Shown here: positions 42,011 through 52,885 of the stretch, piece by piece
How the letters are laid out: the number at the start of each line of letters is the position of its first letter
Numbering within the stretch: position 1 is the first letter of the stretch
Assembly (NCBI RefSeq): GCF_008831285.2
Contig: NC_045141.1
Span: 8,669,353-8,733,352, forward strand
Direction: 5' to 3'
From: Nymphaea colorata
Taxonomy: Eukaryota; Streptophyta; Magnoliopsida; Nymphaeales; Nymphaeaceae
DNA: 64,000 bases
Program-made: the position numbers and the translations under genes
The notes under the pieces: model-generated
Database searches by the model: none
What the model was told of the DNA's origin: nothing
The model's input: the letters and a program-made list of their open reading frames with translations, nothing else

Positions 42011-44330
42011 AGAAGTAACAAACAGTGAAACACATTAGGTTAACCATAAAGGATCAATTAAATGACTTGAATCACAAATAATGCGTGAATGTGCTTAAAC
42101 ATGCACGTCGAATGATTTAGTGGAATGAAACCACAAGCTTGTATGAACATAAATGACATTTAAGTTATTTACTTGCTGTATTTCAGTTAATATAACGTAT
42201 TTCGCTTGTTATTACATCTACAACGAATGATTCAAATGGTTCAAACTAAAAGTTTGTACGAGAAAATGAGATTCACGTCATTCGTTCGATCGCTTATCAT
42301 TAGCCTAATGCGTTTCACTTGTTATTACATGTACAATGATTGATTTTGTTGATTGAAATCACATGTTCAAATGGATGCAGATGGGATCTACGCATTAGTT
42401 TGATCTCCTGTAGTTAATCCAATGAGTTGAACATGTAGTTACATCATTAGTAAGGATCTAATGAATTGAAATCGCAAGTTTATATCAAAACGAGTGGGAT
42501 TTAAGCGATTCATCTGAGCACGCATATTTGTTGATTGAAATCACAACTTCAAATGACAAGTGAAACATTTAAATGATTGAACAAGGATGCAAATGTGATC
42601 TGTGCATTAGTTTGATCTCTTGTAATTAATCCAATGAGTTGAACTTGTAGTTACATCAATAGTAAGGATCCAATGAATTGAAATCAAAGTTTGTATCAAT
42701 ACGAGTGGGATTTAAGCGATTCATCTGAGCACGCATATTTCATTGAATGTGATAAACTTGTTGCTACATCCACGTTGAATGATTTAGAGGACTTAAATCA
42801 CAAGTTTGCATGAAAATGAACGAAATTCAGGTGGTTCATTTGCTCTTTTATAGTTAACCTATTGTGTTTCACTTGTTATTACATGTATAAGTAACGATTT
42901 AAATGATTGAAACCATCAATTCATATGGACACAAATCTGATGTATACATTAGTTTGATGCTTGTAGTTAGTCCAATAAGTAGAACATTTTGTTTCATTGA
43001 ATTAAGTAAAAGGGGTCAAACAAAAGCATAGATCACACTTGTATCCATATGAACTTGTCATTTCAATCATTTAAATCGTTCATTACACAAGTGAAACACA
43101 TTAGATTAAATATAGCGGGATAAATTAACGACCTGAATCTTATTCATTCTGATACAAACTTGTGATTTCGATCAACTAAATCATTCAAAATGGATGTACC
43201 AACAAGTTAAAAACGTTCAATTAAATATGTGTGATCAAATGAATCGCTTAAATCCCACTCGTGTTTATACGAACAACTGATTTCAGTCGCTTATATCGCG
43301 TACTATAGATGTAACGACGAGTTGAATTCTTCAGATTAAGTACTAGGGATGAAACCAATGCATATATTCCATTTTTAACTATATGAACTGGTGATTTAAG
43401 TCGTTCTTTATAGAAGTAACAAACAGTGAAACACATTAGGTTAACCATAAGGGATCAATTAAATGACTTGAATCACAAACTAATGCGTGAATGTGCTTAA
43501 ACATGCACGTCGAATGATTTAGTGGAATGAAACCACAAGCTTGTATGAACATAAATGACATTTAAGTTATTTACTTGTTGTATTTCAGTTAATATAACGT
43601 ATTTCGCTTGTTATTACATCTACAACGAATGATTCAAATGGTTCAAACTAAAAGTTTGTACGAGAAAATGAGATTCACGTCATTCGTTCGATCGCTTATC
43701 ATTAGCCTAATGCGTTTCACTTGTTATTACATGTACAATGATTGATTTTGTTGATTGAAATCACATGTTCAAATGGATGCAGATGGGATCTACGCATTAG
43801 TTTGATCTCCTGTAGTTAATCCAATGAGTTGAACATGTAGTTACATCATTAGTAAGGATCTAATGAATTGAAATCGCAAGTTTATATCAAAACGAGTGGG
43901 ATTTAAGCGATTCATCTGAGCACGCATATTTGTTGATTGAAATCACAACTTCAAATGACAAGTGAAACATTTAAATGATTGAACAAGGATGCAAATGTGA
44001 TCTGTGCATTAGTTTGATCTCTTGTAATTAATCCAATGAGTTGAACTTGTAGTTACATCAATAGTAAGGATCCAATGAATTGAAATCACAAGTTTGTATC
44101 AATACGAGTGGGATTTAAGCGATTCATCTGAGCACGCATATTTCATTGAATGTGATAAACTTGTTGCTACATCCACGTTGAATGATTTAGAGGACTTAAA
44201 TCACAAGTTTGCATGAAAATGAACGAAATTCAGGTGGTTCATTTGCTCTTTTATAGTTAACCTATTGTGTTTCACTTGTTATTACATGTATAAGTAACGA
44301 TTTAAATGATTGAAACCATCAATTCATATG

Positions 44331-44814
44331 GATGCAAATCTGATGTATACATTAGTTTGATGCTTGTAGTTAGTCCAATAAGTAGAACATTTTGTTTCAT
44401 TGAATTAAGTAAAAGGGGTCAAACAAAAGCATAGATCACACTTGTATCCATATGAACTTGTCATTTCAATCATTTAAATCGTTCATTACACAAGTGAAAC
44501 ACATTAGATTAAATATAGCGGGATAAATTAACGACCTGAATCTTATTCATTTTGATACAAACTTGTGATTTCGATCAACTAAATCATTCAAAATGGATGT
44601 ACCAACAAGTTAAAAACGTTCAATTAAATATGTGTGATCAAATGAATCGCTTAAATCCCACTCGTGTTTACACGAACAACTGATTTCAGTCGCTTATATC
44701 GCGTACTATAGATGTAACGACGAGTTGAATTCTTCAGATTAAGTACTAGGGATGAAACCAATGCATATATTCCATTTTTAACTATATGAACTGGTGATTT
44801 AAGTCCTTCTTTAT
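44331..44814. repeat. Two-unit duplication tract, copy 2
   Basis: Same four private variants as at 41,527-42,010, at a constant offset of 2804 bp. The tract crosses the C27/C28 boundary and ends at the right margin of the C19-C28 variant block. Either duplication of a two-unit segment or gene conversion between non-adjacent units would produce it. Confidence 0.85.
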
Positions 44815-47800
44815 AGAAGTAACAAACAGTGAAACACATTAGGTTAACCATAAGGGATCAGTTGAATGACTTGAATCACAAACTAATGCGTGAATGTGCT
44901 TAAACATGCACGTCGAATGATTTAGTGGAATGAAATCACAAGCTTGTATAAACATAAATGACATTTAAGTTATTTACTTGCCATATTTCAGTTAACATAA
45001 CGTATTTCGCTTGTTATTACATCTACAACGAATGATTCAAATGGTTCAAACTAAAAGTTTGTATGAGAAAATGAGATTCACGTCATTCGTTCGATCGCTT
45101 ATCATTAGCCTAATGCGTTTCACTTGTTATTACATGTACAATGATTGATTTTGTTGATTGAAATCACATGTTCAAATGGATGCAGATGAGATCTACGCAT
45201 TAGTTTGATCTCCTGTAGTTAATCCAATGAGTTAAACCTGTAGTTACATCATTAGTAAGGATCTAATGAATTGAAATCGGAACTTTGTATCAAAACGAGT
45301 GGGATTTAAGCGATTCATCTGAGCACGCATATTTGTTGATTGAAATCACAACTTCAAATGACAAGTGAAACATTTAAATGATTGAACAAGGATGCAAATG
45401 TGATCTGTGCATTAGTTTGATCTCTTGTAATTAATCCAATGAGTTGAACTTGTAGTTACATCAATAGTAAGGATCCAATGAATTGAAATCACAAGTTTGT
45501 ATCAATACGAGTGGGATTTAAGCGATTCATCTGAGCACGCATATTTCATTGAATGTGATAAACTTGTTGCTACATCCACGTTGAATGATTTAGAGGACTT
45601 AAATCACAAGTTTGCATGAAAATGAACGAAATTCAGGTGGTTCATTTGCTCTTTTATAGTTAACCTATTGTGTTTCACTTGTTATTACATGTATAAGTAA
45701 CGATTTAAATGATTGAAACCATAAATTCATATGGACACAAATCTGATGTATACATTAGTTTGATGCTTGTAGTTAGTCCAATAAGTAGAACATTTTGTTT
45801 CATTGAATTAAGTAAAAGGGGTCAAACAAAAGCATAGATCACACTTGTATCCATATGAACTTGTCATTTCAATCATTTAAATCGTTCATTACACAAGTGA
45901 AACACATTAGATTAAATATAGCGGGGCAAATTAACGACCTGAATCTTATACATTCTGATACAAACTTGTGATTTCGATCAATTAAATCATTCAAAATGGA
46001 TCTACTAACAAGTTAAAAACATTCAATTAAATATGTGTGATCAAACGAATCGCTTAAATCCCACTCGTGTTTATACGAACAACTGATTTCAATCGCTTAT
46101 ATCGCGTACTATAGATGTAACGACGAGTTGAATTCTTCAGATTAAGTACTAGGGATGAAACTAATGCATATATTCCATTTTTAACTATATGAACTGGTGA
46201 TTTAAGTCGTTCTTTATAGAAGTAACAAACAGTGAAACACATTAGGTTAACCATAAAGGATCAATTGAATGACTTGAATCACAAACTAATGCGTGAATGT
46301 GCTTAAACATGCACGTCGAATGATTTAGTGGAATGAAATCACAAGCTTGTATGAACATAAATGACATTTAAGTTATTTACTTGCTGTATTTCAGTTAATA
46401 TAACGTATTTCGCTTGTTATTACATCTACAACGAATGATTCAAATGGTTCAAACTAAAAGTTTGTATGAGAAAATGAGATTCACGTCATTCGTTCGATCG
46501 CTTATCATTAGCCTAATGCGTTTCACTTGTTATTACATGTACAATGATTGATTTTGTTGATTGAAATCACATGTTCAAATGGATGCAGATGGGATCTACG
46601 CATTAGTTTGATCTCCTGTAGTTAATCCAATGAGTTGAACCTGTAGTTACATCATTAGTAAGGTCTAATGAATTGAAATCGCAAGTTTGTATCAAAACGA
46701 GTGGGATTTAAGTGATTCATCTGAGCACGCATATTTGTTGATTGAAATCACAACTTCAAATGACAAGTGAAACATTTAAATGATTGAACAAGGATGCAAA
46801 TGTGATCTGTGCATTAGTTTGATCTCTTGTAATTAATCCAATGAGTTGAACTTGTAGTTACATCAATAGTAAGGATCCAATGAATTGAAATCACAAGTTT
46901 GTATCAATACGAGTGGGATTTAAGCGATTCATCTGAGCACGCATATTTCATTGAATGTGATAAACTTGTTGCTACATCCACGTTGAATGATTTAGTGGAC
47001 TTAAATCACAAGTTTGCATGAAAATGAACGAAATTCAAGTGGTTCATTTGCTCTTTTATAGTTAACCTATTGTGTTTTACTTGTTATTACATGTATAAGT
47101 AACGATTTAAATGATTGAAACCATCAATTCATATGGACACAAATCTGATGTATACATTAGTTTGATGCTTGTAGTTAGTCCAATAAGTAGAACATTTTGT
47201 TTCATTGAATTAAGTAAAAGGGGTCAAACAAAAGCATAGATCACACTTGTATCCATATGAACTTGTCATTTCAATCATTTAAATCGTTCATTACAAAGTG
47301 AAACACATTAGATTAAATATAGCGGGGCAAATTAACGACCTGAATCTTATTCATTCTGATACAAACTTGTGATTTCGATCAACTAAATCATTCAAAATGG
47401 ATGTACCAACAAGTTAAAAACATTCAATTAAATATGTGTGATCAAATGAATCGCTTAAATCCCACTCGTGTTTATACGAACAACTGATTTCAGTCGCTTA
47501 TATCGCGTACTATAGCTGTAACGACGAGTTGAATTCTTCAGATTAAGTACTAGGGATGAAACTAATGCATATATTCCATTTTTGACTATATGAACTGGTG
47601 ATTTAAGTCGTTCTTTATAGAAGTAATAAACAGTGAAACACATTAGGTTAAGTATAAGTGATCAATTAAATGAGTTGAATCACAAACTAATGCGTGAATG
47701 TGCTCCAACATGCATGTCGAATGACTTAGTGGAATGAAATCACAAGCTTGTATGAACATAAATGACATTTAAGTTATTTACTTGCTGTATTTCAGTTAAT

Positions 47801-49689
47801 ATAACGTATTTCGCATGTTATTATATCTACAACGAATGATTTAAATGGTTCAAACTAAAAGTTTGTATGAGAAAATGAGATTCACGTCATTCGTTCGATC
47901 GCTTATCGTTAGCCTAATGCGTTTCACTTGTTATTACATGTACAATGATTGATTTTGTTGATTGAAATCACAAGTTCAAATGGATGCAGATGGGATCAAC
48001 GCATTAGTTTGGTCTCTTGTAGTTAATCCAATGAGTTGAACCTGTAGTTACATCATTAGTAAGGATCTAATGAATTGAAATCGCAAGTTTGTATCAAAAC
48101 GAGTGAGATTTAAGCGATTCATCTGAGCACGCATATTTGTTGATTGAAATCACAACTTCAAATGACAAGTGAAACATTTAAATGATTGAACAAGGATGCA
48201 AATGTGATATGTGCATTAGTTTGATCTCTTGTAATTAATCCAATGAGTTGAACTTGTAGTTACATCAATAGTAAGGATCCAATGAATTGAAATCACAAGT
48301 TTGTATCAATACGAGGGGGATTTAAGCGATTCATCTGAGCACACATATTTCATTGAATGTGATAAACTTGTTGCTACATTCACGTTGAATGATTTAGAGG
48401 ACTTAAATCACAAGTTTGCATGAAAATGAACGAAATTCAGGTGGTTCATTTGCTCTTTTATAGTTAGCCTATTGTGTTTCACTTGTTATTACATGTATAA
48501 GTAACGATTTAAATGATTGAAACCATCAATTCATTGGACACAAATCTGATGTATACATTAGTTTGATGCTTGTAGTTATTCCAATAAATAGAACATTTTG
48601 TTTCATTGAATTAAGTAAAAGGGGTCAAACAAAAGCATAGATCACACTTGTATCCATATGAACTTGTCATTTCAATCATTTAAATCGTTCATTACACAAG
48701 TGAAACACATTAGATTAAATATAGCGGGGCAAATTAACGACCTAAATCTTATTCATTCTCATACAAACTTGTGATTTCGATCAACTAAATCATTCAAAAT
48801 GGATGTACTAACAAGTTAAAAACATTCAATTAAATATGTGTGATCAAATGAATCGCTTAAATCCCACTCGTGTTTATACGAACACCTGATTTCAATCGCT
48901 TATATCGCGTACAATAGATATAACGACGAGATGAATTTTTTAGATTAAGTACTAGGGATGAAACTAATGTATATATTCCATTTTTAACTATATGAACTGG
49001 TGATTTAAGTCGTTCTTTATAGAAGTAATAAACAGTGAAACACATTAGGTTAACTATAAGTGATCAATTGAATGACTTGAATGACAACCTAATGCGTGAA
49101 TGTGCTTAAACATGTATGTCGAATGATTTAGTGGAATGAAATCACAAGCTTGTATGAACATAAATGACATTTAAGTTATTTACTTGCTGTATTTCAGTTA
49201 AGATAACGTATTTCGCTTCATCTATAACGAATGATTTAAATGGTTCAAACTAAAAGTTTCTATGAAAAAATGAGATTCACGTCATTCGTTCGGTCGCTTA
49301 TCATTAGCCTAATGCGTTTCACTTGTTATTACATGTACAATGATTGATTTTGTTGATTGAAATCACAAGTTCAAATGGATGTAGATGAGATGTACGCATT
49401 AGTTTGATCTCCTGTAGTTAATCCAATGAGTTGAACCTGTAGTTACATCATTAGTAAGGATTTAATGAATTGAAATCGCAAGTTTGTATCAAAGCGAGTG
49501 GGATTTATGTGATTCATCTGAGCACGCATATTTGTTGATTGAAATCACAGCTTCAAATGACAAGTGAAACATTTAAATGATTGAACGAGGATTCAAATGT
49601 GATCTATGCATTAGTTTGATCTCTTGTAATTAATCCAATGAGTTGAACCTGTAGTTACATCAATAGTAAGGATCCAATGAATTAAAATC

Positions 49690-49730
49690 ACAAGTTTGTA
49701 TCAATATGAGTAAACTTGTTACTACATCCA
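49690..49730. repeat. Deletion of about 47 bp in unit C31
   Basis: The sequence tatcaatatgagtaaacttgttac joins the normal cgag(tggg) to the normal (gtga)taaacttg. The stretch with gcgattcatctgagcacg and catatttcattgaatg is lost. Together with a 9-bp loss near 49,218 (cgcttcatctataac) it explains the 1349-bp unit. Confidence 0.75.
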
Positions 49731-50559
49731 CGTTGAATGATTTAGAGGACTTAAATCACAAGTTTGCATGAAAATGAACGAAATTCAGGTGGTTCATTTG
49801 CTCTTTTGTAGTTAGCCTATTGTGTTTCACTTGTTATTACTTGTATAAGTAACGATTTAAATCATTGAAACCACCAATTCATATGGACACAAATATGATG
49901 TATACATTAGTTTGATGCTTGTAGTTAGTCCAATAAGTAGAACATTTTGTTTCATTGAATTAAGTAAAAGGGGTCAAACAAAAGCATAGATGACACTTGT
50001 ATCCATATGAACTTGTCATTTCAATCCTTTAAATCGTTCATTACACAAGTGAAACACATTAGATTAAATATAGCGGGGCAAATTAACGACCTGAATCTTA
50101 TTCATTCTAATACAAACTTGTGATTTCGATCAATTAAATCATTCAAAATGGATCTACTAACAAGTTAAAAACATTCAATTAAATATGTGTGATCAAATGA
50201 ATCGCTTAAATCCCACTCGTGTTTATACGAACAACTGATTTCAATCGCTTATATCGCGTACTATAGATGTAACGACGAGTTGAATTATTCAGATTAAGTA
50301 CTGGGGATGAAAATAATGCATATATTCCATTTTTAACTATATGAACTAGTGATTTAAGTCGTTTTTTATAGAAGTAATAAACAGTGAAACACATTAGGTT
50401 AACTATAAGGGATCAATTGAATGACTTGAATCACAAACTAATTCGTGAATGTGCTTAAACATACATGTCGAATGATTTAGTGGAATGAAATCACAAGCTT
50501 GTATGAACATAAATGACATTTAAGTTATTTACTTGCTGTATTTCAGTTAATATAACGTA

Positions 50560-50590
50560 TTTCGCTTGTTATTTGTTGATTGAAATCACA
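50560..50590. repeat. Deletion of about 314 bp in unit C32
   Basis: At about 50,571 cgcttgttatt runs directly into tgttgattgaaatcacaac, which normally starts the second copy of the 212-bp duplication. The join lies at shared att/ttgtt sequence. It removes nearly three sub-monomers, including the first copy of the duplicated segment, and leaves a unit of 1088 bp. Confidence 0.82.
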
Positions 50591-52294
50591 ACTTCAAATG
50601 ACAAGTGAAACATTTAAATGATTGAACAAGGATGGAAATGTGATCAATGCATTAGTTTGATCTCTTGTAATTAATCCAATGAGTTGAACTTGTAGTTACA
50701 TCAATAGGTAGGATCCAATGAATTGAAATCACATGTTTGTATCAATACGATAGGGATTTAGGCGATTTATTTGAGCACGCATATTTCATTGAATGTGATA
50801 ACCTTGTTACTACATCCTTGTTGAATGATTTAGTGGACTCAAATCACAAGTTTGCATGAAAATGAACGAAATTCAGGTGGTTCATTTGCTCTTTTATTGT
50901 TAACGTATTGTGTTTCACTTGTTATTACATGTATAAGTAACGATTTAAATGATTGAAACCACCAATTCATATGGACACAAATCCGATATATACATTAGTT
51001 TGATGCTTGTAGTTAGTCCAATAAGTAGAACATTTTGTTTCATTGAATTAAGTAAAAGGGGTCAAACAAAAGCATAGATCACACTTGTATCCATATGAAC
51101 TTGTCATTTCAATCATTTAAATCGTTCATTATACAAGTGAAACACATTAGATTAAATATAGCGGGGCAAATTAACGACTTGAATCTTATTCATTCTCATA
51201 CAAACTTGTGATTTCGATCAACTAAATCATTCAAAATGGATGTACTAACAAGTTAAAAACATTCAATTAAATATGTGTGATCAAATGAATCGCTTAAATC
51301 CCACTCGTGTTTATACGAACAACTGATTTCGATCGCTTATATCGCGTACTATAGGTGTAACGACGAGTTGAATTCTTTAGTTTAAGTACAAGGGATGAAA
51401 CTAATGCATATATTCCATTTTTAACTATATGAATTGGTGATTTAAGTCGTTCTTTATAGAAGTAATAAACAATGAAACAAATTAGGTTAACTATAAGGGG
51501 TCAATTGAATGACTTGAATGACAACCTAATGCGTGAATGTGCTTAAACATGCATGTTGAATGATTTAGTGGAATGAAATCACAAGCTTGTATGAACATAA
51601 ATGACATTTAAGTTATTTACTTGCTGTATTTCAGTTAATATAACGTATTTCACATGTTATTATATCTACAACGAATGATTTAAATGGTTCAAACTAAAAG
51701 TTTGTATGAGAAAATGAGATTCACGTCATTCGTTCGATCGCTTATCATTAGCCTAATGCGTTTCACTTGTTATTACATGTACAATGATTGATTTTGTTGA
51801 TTGAAATCACAAGTTCAAATGGATGCAGATGGGATCTATGCATTAGTTTGTTCTCCTGTAGTTAATCCAATGAGTTGAACCTGTAGTTACATCATTAGTA
51901 AGGATCTAATGAATTGAAATCGCAAGTTTGTATCAAAACGAGTGGGATTTAAGCGATTCATCTGAGCACGCATATTTGTTGATTTAAATCACAACTTCAA
52001 ATGACAAGTGAAACATTTAAATGATTGAACAAGGATGCAAATGTGATCTGTGCATTAGTTTGATCTCTTGTAATTAATCCAATGAGTTGAACTTGTAGTT
52101 ACATCAATAGTAAGGATCCAATGAATTGAAATCACAAGTTTGTATCAATACGAGTGGGATTTAAGCGATTCCTCTGAGCACGCATATTTCATTGAATGTG
52201 ATAACCTTGTTGCTACATCCACGTTGAATGATTTAGTGGACTTAAATCACAAGTTTGCATGAAAATGAACGAAATTCAGGTGGTTCATTTGCTC

Positions 52295-52312
52295 TTTTAT
52301 AGTAACGATTTA
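52295..52312. repeat. 38-bp deletion with agt microhomology in unit C33
   Basis: Normal units have ttttatagttaacc...gtataagtaacgattt. C33 has ttttatagtaacgattt. The lost 38 bp lie between two agt trinucleotides, a typical end-joining or slippage footprint. C33 also regains the ancestral 10 bp near 52,500 (acatgtaataacaagtg), so the core-to-edge transition lies at about 52.3-53.2 kb. Confidence 0.78.
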
Positions 52313-52839
52313 AATAATTGAAACCACCAATTCATATGGATACAAATCTGACGTATACATTAGTTTGATGCTTGTAGTTAGTCCAATATGTAGAACATTT
52401 TGTTTCGTTGAATTAAATAAAAGGGGTCAAACAAAAGCATAGATCACACTTGTATCTATATGAACATGTTATTTCAATCATTTAAATCGTTCATTACACA
52501 TGTAATAACAAGTGAAACACATTAGATTAAATATAGCGGGTCAAATTAACGACTTGAATCTTATTCATTCTCATACAAACTTGTGATTTCGATCAACTAA
52601 ATCATTCAAAATGGATGTACTTACAAGTTAAAAACATTCAATTAAATATGTGTGATCAAATGAATGGCTTAAATCCCACTCGTGTTTATACGAGCAACTG
52701 ATTTCGATCGCTTATATCGCGTACTATACATGTAACGACGAGTTGAATTCTTTAGATTAAGTACTAGGGATGAAACTAATGCATATATTCCATTTTTAAC
52801 TATATGAATTGGTGATTTAAGTCGTTCTTTATAGAAGTA

Positions 52840-52885
52840 ATAAACAGTGCATGTTGAATGATTTGAATGACAACCTAATGCGTGA
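52840..52885. repeat. Templated replacement in unit R1
   Basis: After aataaacagtg the expected aaacacattaggttaac is missing. Instead gcatgttgaatgattt appears, followed by gaatgacaacctaatg. The inserted words match the sequence about 45 bp downstream (catgcatgttgaatgattt), so a short copy of downstream sequence replaced about 46 bp with about 20 bp. This resembles template switching during repair. Confidence 0.65.

Larger units (their letters stand above)
32097..46116. repeat. Core units C19-C28, the sharply bounded youngest variant block
   Basis: All ten units carry gaaaccaatgc instead of gaaactaatgc. C19-C27 also carry gggat(a)aatt instead of gcggggcaaatt and aaacgttcaatt instead of aaacattcaatt. 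Both ends of this set are abrupt (C18/C19 and C27/C28). The variant gttaaccataa extends one unit further to C29. Such co-segregating variants over ten consecutive units suggest recent amplification of one founder unit. Confidence 0.88.
7099..52731. repeat. Core block: 33 units of about 1.4 kb (C1-C33)
   Basis: Unit starts are 7099, 8502, 9886, 11286, 12678, 13999, 15277, 16679, 18080, 19483, 20884, 22286, 23686, 25089, 26491, 27893, 29294, 30696, 32097, 33500, 34902, 36305, 37708, 39110, 40509, 41910, 43311, 44714, 46117, 47518, 48920, 50269 and 51357. Most are 1399-1403 bp. All have the 9-bp loss near the unit start. C1-C32 have the 10-bp loss in their final third, while C33 carries the ancestral long form there. 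The 212-bp duplication is present in all, although deletions in C6, C31 and C32 remove part of it or of its first copy. Each intact copy of the duplicated part carries a ggatcc, where edge units have ggatct, so the core has about one such site per 1.4 kb. Confidence 0.95.
46117..52731. repeat. Core units C29-C33, decaying right margin of the core
   Basis: Units are C29 46,117-47,517, C30 47,518-48,919, C31 48,920-50,268, C32 50,269-51,356 and C33 51,357-52,731. Substitutions rise steadily to the right and unit size becomes irregular (1401, 1402, 1349, 1088, 1375 bp). C31, C33 and R1 share gaatgacaacctaatg. C31 and R1 also share tttcgcttcatctataacg and agtttctatgaaaaaatg, indicating longer-range exchange. 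Confidence 0.85.
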
